A stretch of DNA of 25,518 nt. It comes from Fidelibacterota bacterium (GTDB taxonomy: Bacteria > Fidelibacterota > UBA2242). The notes beneath the pieces are model-generated. The model worked only from the letters and a program-made list of their open reading frames with translations, did not search any database and had not been told where the DNA came from. Positions 15,244 to 22,650 of this stretch are shown piece by piece. How positions within the stretch are numbered: position 1 is the first letter of the stretch; every line of letters begins with the position of its first letter. The DNA lies in NCBI GenBank assembly GCA_023229045.1, contig JALOAB010000011.1:1-25518 (forward strand). Direction: 5' to 3'. Both the position numbers and the translations under genes were made by a program.

Positions 15244-15981
15244 TTACCGGTCTCCTGACGGGAAATCAGCCGTGTCGGTCGCGAGTTTTAATTTCTGGAT
15301 GGTTTTAAAACCGAGATCGCGCAAAGTATCGGCCGAAAGGTGCTGATAAGCGGTGTAAGGTATTGGACGTCCGAAAGTCAGGCTGACGTTAGTCGAGCGC
15401 AGATGCCAATCGCCGCGCGTTTTAGCTCGCCATAACCCGTTGATTGCCAGCGGTAAAATATCAGCCTGAGCCTGATCCGCCAGATAAAAAGCCCCCTTTT
15501 TGAACGATTGCATTTTGCCGTTGGTGGTACGACTTCCTTCCGGAAAAATAAGGATTGAGGTGCCGCTTTTAAGCAGGGCGGCGGCCTTTTGCAAACTATC
15601 GAGAGAAGCCCCAGGATTACCCTTGCTGATTGGAATGTGACCCCATCTGCGAATCATCCAGCCCCATACCGGCCATTTGAAATGGTCGGCCAGCTCCAGA
15701 GTCGTGAAATACATTGGGATATAAGCCGGACAAATGAACGCATCCAGCAAGCTTTCATGGTTACAGATGATTAAGTACGGTCGGCGCGGATCGAAATTTT
15801 TCCATCCGTTTACTTTAATACGGACGCCGATGGCGCGCAGAGCAATCCGACAGATCGGTTGGACCAGAATATAGACCTGAGATGGTTTCCAGAATATCAA
15901 CCCGATAAAAATGGTCGCCGCCAGCAGGAAGAAGAACACAAATCCGACAATCCAGCGACCGATATATATGAGAGTTTTCAT
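15244..15981 (-). CDS. plsC: 1-acyl-sn-glycerol-3-phosphate acyltransferase
   Basis: PlsC acylates lysophosphatidic acid at position 2 to make phosphatidic acid, an early step of phospholipid synthesis at the inner membrane. The 245-residue product has an N-terminal transmembrane segment at about residues 9-31. The catalytic HX4D motif is NHESLLD (His75, Asp80), and the substrate-binding FPEGSRT lies at 146-152. A further conserved stretch, RRWGHIPISKGN, lies between them. All family motifs are intact and the length is normal. The ATG at 15981 heads the long minus-strand series. The gene is divergent from trkH, with the longest intergenic region of the window between them. Confidence 0.93.
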   Translation of the reverse strand: MKTLIYIGRWIVGFVFFFLLAATIFIGLIFWKPSQVYILVQPICRIALRAIGVRIKVNGWKNFDPRRPYLIICNHESLLDAFICPAYIPMYFTTLELADHFKWPVWGWMIRRWGHIPISKGNPGASLDSLQKAAALLKSGTSILIFPEGSRTTNGKMQSFKKGAFYLADQAQADILPLAINGLWRAKTRGDWHLRSTNVSLTFGRPIPYTAYQHLSADTLRDLGFKTIQKLKLATDTADFPSGDR

Positions 15982-16037
15982 TTTATAACTTTTTTAAGAA
16001 CCAATTCACGGAGCTAATCTGCTGATTTTTGCCCCTT

Positions 16038-16065
16038 TTTACAATGGAATTTTATAAAAGTTCAA
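16038..16065 (-). promoter_or_regulatory. Candidate promoter for plsC
   Basis: On the minus strand TTGAAC (16065-16060), a 16-nt spacer and TGTAAA (16043-16038) give a moderate sigma-70 match, about 57 nt upstream of ATG 15981. It would serve plsC and perhaps the genes behind it. Confidence 0.3.
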
Positions 16066-16087
16066 AGAAGTATAAAACGATCCGAAC

Positions 16088-16116
16088 TTGCTTCCTATTT
16101 AGAAAAAGAGTAAAAT
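16088..16116 (+). promoter_or_regulatory. Candidate sigma-70 promoter for trkH
   Basis: TTGCTT (16088-16093), a 17-nt spacer and TAAAAT (16111-16116) make a good sigma-70-type promoter. The predicted transcript starts near 16123, leaving a leader of about 47 nt before the GTG at 16170. Confidence 0.5.
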
Positions 16117-16169
16117 AATCAGCAATATGTTTAATCTGGAAATGTTAAAAAGCTGATCGGGAGCGGGTA

Positions 16170-17618
16170 GTGAAAATCCGTAATATTATTGCCGTTCTGG
16201 GTAATCTTTTCTTCATAGTGGGGCTGATTCTGCTTTTGCCGCTGGCGCTCAGCCTGTTTAAACACGATGCGGCCACGCCGGCCTTTCTCATCAGTATTGC
16301 CGTTGCCACCGTTGTTGGACTGCTGATGCAGATTCATAAACCGCGCAATTTTAATATTCAGCGCTGGGAAGCGATGGTGATCGTGGTAATCGGCTGGGTC
16401 GGAACCTCCTTTATCGGCGCCTTGCCGTATTACTTTTCGGGGTATTTCCAGGGTTTTATTAATGCCCTTTTTGAATCAGTTTCCGGTTTTACGACAACCG
16501 GCGCTTCTATATTGAACAATATTGAGGAGTTGCCAGTTAGCCTGCTGGTCTGGCGCAGTATGACCCACTGGATCGGCGGCATGGGCGTAATAATCCTGGC
16601 GCTGGTGGTTTTACCGGCGATTAACGTCAGCGGACGCAATCTCTACACCTTTGAGTCGTCGTCACTCGCCAACGAACAGATCACGCCCAAAATCAAGGAC
16701 ACCGCCCGTTTACTATGGTCGGTGTATCTTCTTTTAACCGCGATCGAAACCGGGCTTTTGATGATCCTGGGGTTGCCGTTTTTTGACGCCTCTCTGACCG
16801 CCATAGCCACTGTTGCGACCGGCGGATTTTCACCCAAGAATGCCAGCATCGCCGCCTACAATAATGTTTATGTTGAAATCGTCATCGTAGTATTTATGGT
16901 GCTGGCTGGTTTGAATTTTACCCTGTATCCGAAGTTATTCCGGCGGGACAAAAGCTGGCGTTTTTATTCCGAGGTAGTGTATATCTATTTACTGATTCTC
17001 GCGGGAGCCGCGCTGATCGTCGTGATTAATTTGCGTTTGCATACTTATGGCACCTGGCTGGAAGCTTTGCGTTACGGCGTCTTTCAGGTGGTATCGATCG
17101 GTACGACGACCGGTTTTGTCACGGCCGACTGGGATCGTTGGGCGCCGGTAACGCAGATTGTTTTGCTGATTTTAATGTTGATTGGCGCCTGCCCGGGATC
17201 GACGAGTGGCGCTATTAAAAATTCGCGCATTATACTGCTTTTTAAAGGAATCTATCGGGAACTCATTCAGCTGATCCATCCGCGGGTGGTGACGACAATT
17301 CAATTAAATAACCGCACAATTGACGAGAAGACGATTCAAAATGCGATCATTTATATCGGAATGTATCTAAGTTTTTGGTTAGTCGCCAGTTTGGTTGTAG
17401 CCATGGGTGGAGTTCCAGTCAAGTCAGCGCTCATTGCAGTCGCCACCACTCTTGGTGGCGTCGGTCCGGGTATAGGTCTTTTTGGGCCGATTGAGAGTTA
17501 CGCCGCCATGACAGTGATTAACAAATTGGTCATGATAGTCAGCATGTTATTCGGCCGGTTGGAGTTCTATTCGATATTGATCGTATTTATACCAACTTTC
17601 TGGCGACGTGCCCGCTAA
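16170..17618 (+). CDS. trkH: Potassium uptake protein, TrkH family
   Basis: TrkH is the membrane-embedded subunit of a K+ uptake system in the inner membrane, normally gated by cytoplasmic TrkA. The 482-residue product starts at GTG 16170 and is hydrophobic throughout. Four selectivity-filter loops are visible as TTTGAS, ATVATGGFS, GTTTGF and TTLGGVGPG, the four P-loops of the superfamily. The conserved RSMTHWIGGMGVI segment and ACPGSTSGAIK before a basic cytoplasmic segment also match TrkH. TrkA is not beside it, so it may be encoded elsewhere. The gene has its own likely promoter and a downstream inverted repeat, so it appears monocistronic. The Shine-Dalgarno is weak (GGGAG). Confidence 0.95.
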   Translation: MKIRNIIAVLGNLFFIVGLILLLPLALSLFKHDAATPAFLISIAVATVVGLLMQIHKPRNFNIQRWEAMVIVVIGWVGTSFIGALPYYFSGYFQGFINALFESVSGFTTTGASILNNIEELPVSLLVWRSMTHWIGGMGVIILALVVLPAINVSGRNLYTFESSSLANEQITPKIKDTARLLWSVYLLLTAIETGLLMILGLPFFDASLTAIATVATGGFSPKNASIAAYNNVYVEIVIVVFMVLAGLNFTLYPKLFRRDKSWRFYSEVVYIYLLILAGAALIVVINLRLHTYGTWLEALRYGVFQVVSIGTTTGFVTADWDRWAPVTQIVLLILMLIGACPGSTSGAIKNSRIILLFKGIYRELIQLIHPRVVTTIQLNNRTIDEKTIQNAIIYIGMYLSFWLVASLVVAMGGVPVKSALIAVATTLGGVGPGIGLFGPIESYAAMTVINKLVMIVSMLFGRLEFYSILIVFIPTFWRRAR

Positions 17619-17660
17619 GTTGGCGCATTCTGTAGACCTACTCCACAGCGGGCGGGCTTT
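17610..17660 (+). terminator. Possible terminator after trkH
   Basis: GCCCGCT (17610-17616), which includes the end of the trkH reading frame, can pair with AGCGGGC (17647-17653). The loop is about 30 nt and a short T run follows. The long loop makes this weaker than the two other terminators in the window. Confidence 0.4.
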
Positions 17661-17761
17661 TACCTTGTTTTTTAGAGTAGGCAGGATTTAAATTTGCAAT
17701 GCTTTTTAATGCAGTTTTATGAAGAAAATATATTGAAAATACGAAGTTTAGATAAATACGC

Positions 17762-18538
17762 ATGCCCAAGATAATCACAATTGCCAATCAGAAAGGCGGG
17801 GTTGGGAAAACCACTACCGCGGTTAACGTCGCCGCCGGGCTAGCCGTATCCGAAGTCAACACTCTGTTGATTGACATGGATCCGCAGTCCAACGCTACGA
17901 TTGGGTGCGGTCTTGATTATCATAATTTGGAAAATACGGTTTATGAAGTGCTGATCGAAGGCACCGAAATAGATACGGCGATTACGGCTTCGGAAATTCC
18001 GTATCTGGATATTCTGCCGGCTTCGACCCGTCTAGTCGGGGCTGAAATTGAAATGGTTTCACTGATCGGACGCGAACTGGTTTTAAAGAAAGCTCTCGAA
18101 TCGATGACACGCGATTATAAATATGTAATAATCGACTGCCCGCCTTCATTAGGTCTGCTGACAATCAATAGTCTGGCGGCTTCTCAATCGGTGCTGATCC
18201 CGATTCAGTGCGAATACTACGCCATGGAGGGTCTTGGCCAGTTATTGCATACCATTCGCCTGATCCAGCGCAGTATAAATCGCAATCTGCAAATTGAAGG
18301 TGTATTAATCACAATGTACGACGGGCGCCTGCGCCTGTCACAGGAAGTTTCGGAGCAGGTGCGCAGTCATTTTAAAGGCAAAGTATATAACACTATGGTG
18401 CGGCGCAATGTCCGCCTGGGCGAGTCGCCCAGTTTCGGAAAGCCGATCATTCTTTATGATGCTACTTCGGCGGGCGCTCAGGATTATATGAATCTGGTAG
18501 GAGAATTACTGCATGACGACGGGCAAACGCTTGGGTAA
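17762..18538 (+). CDS. parA: Chromosome-partitioning ATPase ParA (Soj)
   Basis: ParA is a deviant Walker A ATPase that binds nucleoid DNA and, with ParB, moves or separates the replication-origin region. The 258-residue product begins MPKIITIANQKGGVGKTTTA, with the deviant P-loop KGGVGKTT at about residues 11-18. LLIDMDPQSN and VIIDCPPSLG follow, then the RLSQEVSEQVRSHF segment typical of Soj. No N-terminal DNA-binding extension is present, so this is the short chromosomal type rather than a plasmid P1/F type. Its 3' end overlaps parB by 26 nt, consistent with coupled translation. No Shine-Dalgarno is evident at ATG 17762. I see no perfect parS in the upstream region. Confidence 0.95.
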   Translation: MPKIITIANQKGGVGKTTTAVNVAAGLAVSEVNTLLIDMDPQSNATIGCGLDYHNLENTVYEVLIEGTEIDTAITASEIPYLDILPASTRLVGAEIEMVSLIGRELVLKKALESMTRDYKYVIIDCPPSLGLLTINSLAASQSVLIPIQCEYYAMEGLGQLLHTIRLIQRSINRNLQIEGVLITMYDGRLRLSQEVSEQVRSHFKGKVYNTMVRRNVRLGESPSFGKPIILYDATSAGAQDYMNLVGELLHDDGQTLG

Positions 18539-19379
18539 AGGCATTGGCGCGCTGATCCCGGAATTTCCGGAAGGGATCGAGCAAATCTACTCGACGGCTG
18601 AAATTGATCTGGCAAAAATAAAACTCAACCCGCAACAGCCGCGTAAGGAATTTGGTGCACAGGCTATGGCAGAATTGATCATGTCGATTCGTGAAAAAGG
18701 TGTAATTCAACCGATCACGGTGCGCCAGCTGGATGATGGCTTCGAATTGATCGCCGGCGAACGTCGCCTGCGTGCTTGCCAGGAACTGGGAAAAACTTCC
18801 ATTCCGGCCTATATCATCCCGGTTTCCGGCGAAGCCGAAATGCTGGAACTGTCGCTGATTGAAAATGTCCAGCGTGAGGACCTCAATCCGGTCGATGAAG
18901 CCCGCGCTTACCAAATGCTGTCGAATACCTTTGATCTCTCTCATGAAGAGATTGCCCGCAAGGTCGGCAAAGAGCGCCCGACTATCACCAACTCACTGCG
19001 CCTGCTCAATCTGCCTGAAACAATTTTAAACGACTTGCGAGCTGGCGAACTCAGCGCCGGTCATGCCCGACCACTCCTGGCAATTGGCAATCCCCAGCAA
19101 CAGTTCAATCTCTGGCAAAAAATCAAACGCGACGGTCTGAGCGTCCGTGAAGTTGAAAAACTGGCAAAAAAAATTCAGGAATCGCCACTGGTCGAAAAAG
19201 CCGCGGCTTCCGCCAAAACCCCGGACTTGAAAAAGATCGAAGAAAAATTGATGCATATCCTGGGGACTAAAGTGAAAATAAAAGGCGGCGAAGTCAAGGG
19301 GCAAATCGCGGTTGAATTCTATTCGCGGGACGATCTGGCGCGTCTGTTGGAGCTGTTTGAAAGTATCGAGGAAAAATAG
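18513..19379 (+). CDS. parB: Chromosome-partitioning protein ParB (Spo0J)
   Basis: ParB is the CTPase clamp that loads at parS and spreads along DNA, recruiting ParA and SMC. The 288-residue product starts at ATG 18513 with the hallmark KRLGKGIGALIPEF. It has the N-terminal domain with AGERRLRACQELG and ENVQREDLN, the latter pair forming CTP-binding and arm motifs. A helix-turn-helix follows (LSHEEIARKVGKERPTITNS), and the end is a dimerisation domain with a basic linker. The start lies inside the parA coding region, and the TAG stop overlaps the GTG of the M23 peptidase by one base. All family features are present. Confidence 0.95.
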   Translation: MTTGKRLGKGIGALIPEFPEGIEQIYSTAEIDLAKIKLNPQQPRKEFGAQAMAELIMSIREKGVIQPITVRQLDDGFELIAGERRLRACQELGKTSIPAYIIPVSGEAEMLELSLIENVQREDLNPVDEARAYQMLSNTFDLSHEEIARKVGKERPTITNSLRLLNLPETILNDLRAGELSAGHARPLLAIGNPQQQFNLWQKIKRDGLSVREVEKLAKKIQESPLVEKAAASAKTPDLKKIEEKLMHILGTKVKIKGGEVKGQIAVEFYSRDDLARLLELFESIEEK

Positions 19380-20191
19380 TGAAAAAGAAAAAATATACTC
19401 TGCACTTGCTCTCTGAAAGTCGTGACAAACCGATGATTTTGACTTTCAGTAATGCATCTGCCCGGGCGGTTATAATTGGTGTATCGATTTTTCTGGCGCT
19501 ATTGATAGTTACGATCCTGATCACCTTACCCAAGGCGGTTAAATTCCGGCAGGTCAATCTTGAAAATGCGCAGTTGGTCCAGGATCGCCTGAAGGTATCC
19601 CAGATTCTCAGCGATTATAACCAAATTCGTCAGATGGATCAATATATTCGCTCGGTTTTAGGAACCGACCTGATCCTGACTTCTGGTGATTCAGCCTCTA
19701 ATCTAACCGCCGATTACCTGAAGAGTAATTCCGATCGTAGTCGTTTTGTTCAGATCAGTTTCCTCGAAAATATACCCATTTCCCCACCGGTCACTGGTTA
19801 CATCACCCGCGGCTTCATCGACGATAAGGTCATGACCAGCGAGAATCATTATGGAGTGGATGTAGTTGCGCCGGAAGGCACTCCAATCAAAGCCGCGGCG
19901 GCCGGGGTAGTAGTCTTTTCCAACTGGACTAACGATCTCGGCTACATGGTCATCCTTTACCATTCCAACGGATACTTCAGCATTTATGGGCATAATCAGC
20001 GCAATAGTGTTGCCGAACATCAATACGTCCGACGCGGTGAAGTCATCGGTTATCTCGGCAATACCGGGAAAAGCGAAGGACCGCATCTGCATCTGGAAAT
20101 CTGGCGCGAAGGCAATCCGATCGATCCGCAGGACCTGATTTATTCATATAAAAAAGCCGATATTTCCCTGAAGAATGAAGGAAGCAACTGA
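19379..20191 (+). CDS. M23 (LytM) peptidoglycan endopeptidase, membrane anchored
   Basis: This is a zinc endopeptidase predicted to cut peptide cross-links in periplasmic peptidoglycan. The 270-residue product starts at GTG 19379, overlapping the parB stop. Residues about 29-50 form one transmembrane helix, giving a type II orientation with the catalytic domain outside. A coiled-coil-like stretch (about 55-90) follows. The M23 domain has HYGVD (His157, Asp161), YGH (His205) and HLHLE (His236, His238), the complete zinc and catalytic set, so the enzyme should be active. It sits directly before the bactofilin gene, a pairing known from cell-shape modules in Helicobacter and other bacteria. It may remodel the wall where bactofilin polymerises. 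Confidence 0.92.
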   Translation: MKKKKYTLHLLSESRDKPMILTFSNASARAVIIGVSIFLALLIVTILITLPKAVKFRQVNLENAQLVQDRLKVSQILSDYNQIRQMDQYIRSVLGTDLILTSGDSASNLTADYLKSNSDRSRFVQISFLENIPISPPVTGYITRGFIDDKVMTSENHYGVDVVAPEGTPIKAAAAGVVVFSNWTNDLGYMVILYHSNGYFSIYGHNQRNSVAEHQYVRRGEVIGYLGNTGKSEGPHLHLEIWREGNPIDPQDLIYSYKKADISLKNEGSN

Positions 20192-20192
20192 G

Positions 20193-20609
20193 ATGTCAAC
20201 CATTATTAAGAAAAAAGAAGCATCAATCAACACCATTATTGGTGAGAAAACTGTTATTACCGGCAATCTGCGACTCGAAGGTGATATCATTATTTACGGA
20301 AAAATCGCCGGCGATGTCGAAACCGATGGAACGATCACAATTTTTTCCGGTTCGACGATTAAGGGGAATCTTCAAGGCGCGCATCTGAATATCGGCGGAC
20401 ATGTCGAGGGCAATATCAAGGCCGCCGGGAAAGTCGCTCTTGGAGACCGGGCGTTTTTACGCGGCGACATTCATGCAACCCAAATCGTCATTGAAGACGG
20501 CGCGGTTTTTGAAGGGCGCTGTGAAATGCAGTTCACCCATCCACCAGAAATTCAGCGGGCTGTTGAAAACCAATCCGTACCCGATCGCCAAATACCCCTT
20601 CAGGAATAA
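20193..20609 (+). CDS. Bactofilin cytoskeletal protein
   Basis: Bactofilins polymerise without nucleotide into filaments that scaffold wall enzymes or chromosome-segregation proteins. I choose ATG 20193, giving 138 residues beginning MSTIIKKKEASINT, with AAGGA 11 nt upstream inside the M23 gene's end. An ATG at 20175 is possible but overlaps that site. The core from about residue 15 to 115 is the DUF583 right-handed beta-helix. It shows regularly spaced Gly and hydrophobic turns (EGDIIIYGKIAGDVE, SGSTIKGNLQG, GGHVEGNIK, LRGDIHATQIVIEDGAVFEG). The C-terminus is short and polar. Placement behind parA-parB and the M23 peptidase resembles the Myxococcus parAB-bactofilin locus and suggests the scaffold may link origin segregation with wall growth. 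Confidence 0.94.
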   Translation: MSTIIKKKEASINTIIGEKTVITGNLRLEGDIIIYGKIAGDVETDGTITIFSGSTIKGNLQGAHLNIGGHVEGNIKAAGKVALGDRAFLRGDIHATQIVIEDGAVFEGRCEMQFTHPPEIQRAVENQSVPDRQIPLQE

Positions 20610-20679
20610 AATCGCCTTAAATTTGCAAATCGAAAATAGGCGGATCTGTTTTACAAATCAACTTATAAAATTTTAGATG

Positions 20680-20702
20680 CAGTTTTCTACTGGTGAAAAC
20701 TG
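20680..20702. repeat. Inverted repeat between bactofilin and aspS
   Basis: CAGTTTTC (20680-20687) and GAAAACTG (20695-20702) form a perfect 8-bp inverted repeat around a 7-nt spacer, without a following T run. The right arm starts GTGAAAAC, similar to but not matching parS (TGTTTCACGTGAAACA). It could be a protein-binding site, a weak hairpin or chance. Confidence 0.4.
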
Positions 20703-20759
20703 AGTGGAATCGTTAATTTTTGCCGGTTGTAAGGGTTTTCAAATAATGGGAAAAAGATA

Positions 20760-22523
20760 ATGTTAAAACGCACTCTGACCTGCGGCGACTTGCGCCCGGA
20801 ATATGTTGAACAGATTGTCACTCTGAATGGCTGGGTCAATCGCCGGCGTGACCACGGCGGGTTGATTTTCGTCGATCTGCGCGATCGTTATGGTTTGACT
20901 CAGGTTGTCTTCGATCCGAATTCGGGCGAGAAATTAATGAGCCTAGCCCGCAAACTCGGCCTGGAAGACGTTATCGCCGTGCGCGGTCGCGTGCGACGTC
21001 GTCCGCCAGATGCCATCAACCACGAAATGACCACCGGTGAAGTTGAGTTGCTGGCAATCGAGCTGGAAATCTTGAACGAATCCCACCCGCAACCCTTTCT
21101 GGTGACTGACCGCGCCACCGGCCTGGAGGATTTACGTCTTAAATACCGCTATCTTGACCTGCGGACGCGCGAGCTCCAGCGCAATATCGCCATCCGGCAT
21201 AAAACTTATCAGAGTGTGCGCAATTTTTATAACGAGCGCAATTTCTTCGAAATTGAAACTCCTTTCCTGATGCGCAGTACCCCCGAAGGAGCGCGCGATT
21301 TCCTGGTGCCGAGTCGTCTCAGCCCGGGAAATTTCTATGCTCTGCCGCAATCACCCCAACAATACAAGCAGATTTTGATGATCTCCGGCTTCGACCGCTA
21401 TTTTCAGATTGTGCGCTGTTTCCGGGATGAAGATTTACGTGCCGACCGCCAGCCTGAGTTTACCCAGATTGATGTCGAGATGTCGTTTGTGGAAGAAGAA
21501 GACGTCATACAATCGACCGAAGAAATGCTCCGGCGTGTTTTTCGGGAAGTTGGCGATATCGAACTCGAAACGCCTTTTCCGCGCCTGCAGTATGAAGAAG
21601 CGATGCGGCGCTTTGGCAGTGACAAACCCGATTTGCGCTTTGACCATGAAATACATACTCTGAATGAAATCGCCAGTCGCTCCGAATTCGAGGTTTTCAG
21701 GAAAGCGATTGCAGGTGGCGGAATCGTCGCTGGAATTTGCGTTCCACAAGCATCGCGCATTTCTCGTAAAATAATCGATGAATTGACGGAATTGGCGAAA
21801 AAATGGGGCGCGCCGGGGCTGGCATTTACAAAAGTGACGCCTGCCGGTTTGGAAGGTGGAATTGCCCGTTTCTTGCTGACCGTCAAGGAAGAAATAATCG
21901 CTGAATTCAAAGCGCATGCAGACGACATGCTATTTTTCATGGCCGATGTACCCGAAAAAACCTATTCTGCGCTCGGTAATCTGCGCCTGGAAATTGCCAA
22001 ACGCCTGGAATTGATCCCGGCGGATATTTTTAAACCGGTCTGGATAACGCGCTTTCCATTACTTGAATGGAGTGATGAGGAAGGGCGTCTGGTCGCCAAG
22101 CATCATCCTTTCACCGCGGCTGTTCCGGAAGAGGAACACCTCTTGGCCAGCGATCCGGCTAAAGTGCGCGCGCGGGCATACGATATCGTAATCAATGGAC
22201 ATGAGATCGGTGGCGGCAGTATTCGTAATCATACCGTGGAAATGCAAAATCGGATGTTCGACGTCTTACGGATCAGCCCGGAAACCGCTCGCAATAAATT
22301 CGGTTTTTTACTGGACGCCCTCAGTTACGGCGCGCCGCCCCACGGCGGTATCGCGCTCGGCTTCGATCGCCTGGTCATGGTGCTGGCCGGAGCTAATAAT
22401 CTGCGCGAGGTGATCGCCTTCCCGAAAACCACCAGCGGCGCCTCCCTGATGGACGGTTGCCCGACCGCCGTAGAAGAACAACAATTAAATGATCTTGGTC
22501 TGCAAATTACAAAGAAGAAATAA
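20760..22523 (+). CDS. aspS: Aspartyl-tRNA synthetase, bacterial type
   Basis: AspRS charges tRNA(Asp) with aspartate; non-discriminating forms also charge tRNA(Asn) for later amidation by GatCAB. The 587-residue length and the GAD insertion region (about residues 290-410) mark the bacterial type. The N-terminal anticodon-binding domain has WVNRRRDHGGLIFVDLRDRYG. Motif 2 is visible as FRDEDLRADRQPEFTQID, and motif 3 as GIALGFDRLVMVLAG. His32 in RRRDHGG, where E. coli-type discriminating enzymes have Leu, is a feature of non-discriminating AspRS. ATG 20760 has only a weak purine stretch upstream. The gene appears to stand alone, between a bactofilin cluster and a convergent minus-strand cluster. 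Confidence 0.96.
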   Translation: MLKRTLTCGDLRPEYVEQIVTLNGWVNRRRDHGGLIFVDLRDRYGLTQVVFDPNSGEKLMSLARKLGLEDVIAVRGRVRRRPPDAINHEMTTGEVELLAIELEILNESHPQPFLVTDRATGLEDLRLKYRYLDLRTRELQRNIAIRHKTYQSVRNFYNERNFFEIETPFLMRSTPEGARDFLVPSRLSPGNFYALPQSPQQYKQILMISGFDRYFQIVRCFRDEDLRADRQPEFTQIDVEMSFVEEEDVIQSTEEMLRRVFREVGDIELETPFPRLQYEEAMRRFGSDKPDLRFDHEIHTLNEIASRSEFEVFRKAIAGGGIVAGICVPQASRISRKIIDELTELAKKWGAPGLAFTKVTPAGLEGGIARFLLTVKEEIIAEFKAHADDMLFFMADVPEKTYSALGNLRLEIAKRLELIPADIFKPVWITRFPLLEWSDEEGRLVAKHHPFTAAVPEEEHLLASDPAKVRARAYDIVINGHEIGGGSIRNHTVEMQNRMFDVLRISPETARNKFGFLLDALSYGAPPHGGIALGFDRLVMVLAGANNLREVIAFPKTTSGASLMDGCPTAVEEQQLNDLGLQITKKK

Positions 22524-22650
22524 TCTCCGAAATCTTAGAAAAATAGCAGCTCAAAAGTTCCATTAACCCAAAAATCCAAACAAAGAGGCGAAAAACACTA
22601 TTTTTTCATCTCTACTTCGCTATGGAATACGCCCAGGGCGAATTATGGAT

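Noticed and set aside
17680..17740. Promoter upstream of parA (TTGCAA or TATATT hexamers)
   Set aside because: No pair of hexamers with good match and 16-18 nt spacing.
18462..18944. 160-residue minus-strand frame across parA/parB
   Set aside because: Antisense of two unambiguous genes.
21404..21940. 178-residue minus-strand frame inside aspS
   Set aside because: aspS is intact on the plus strand; the antisense product is low-complexity Ser/Arg-rich.
22588..22620. A/T-rich hairpin (GAAAAA/TTTTTC) between aspS and the PurL-like gene as a terminator
   Set aside because: Only six A-T-rich pairs with no GC core; insufficient evidence.
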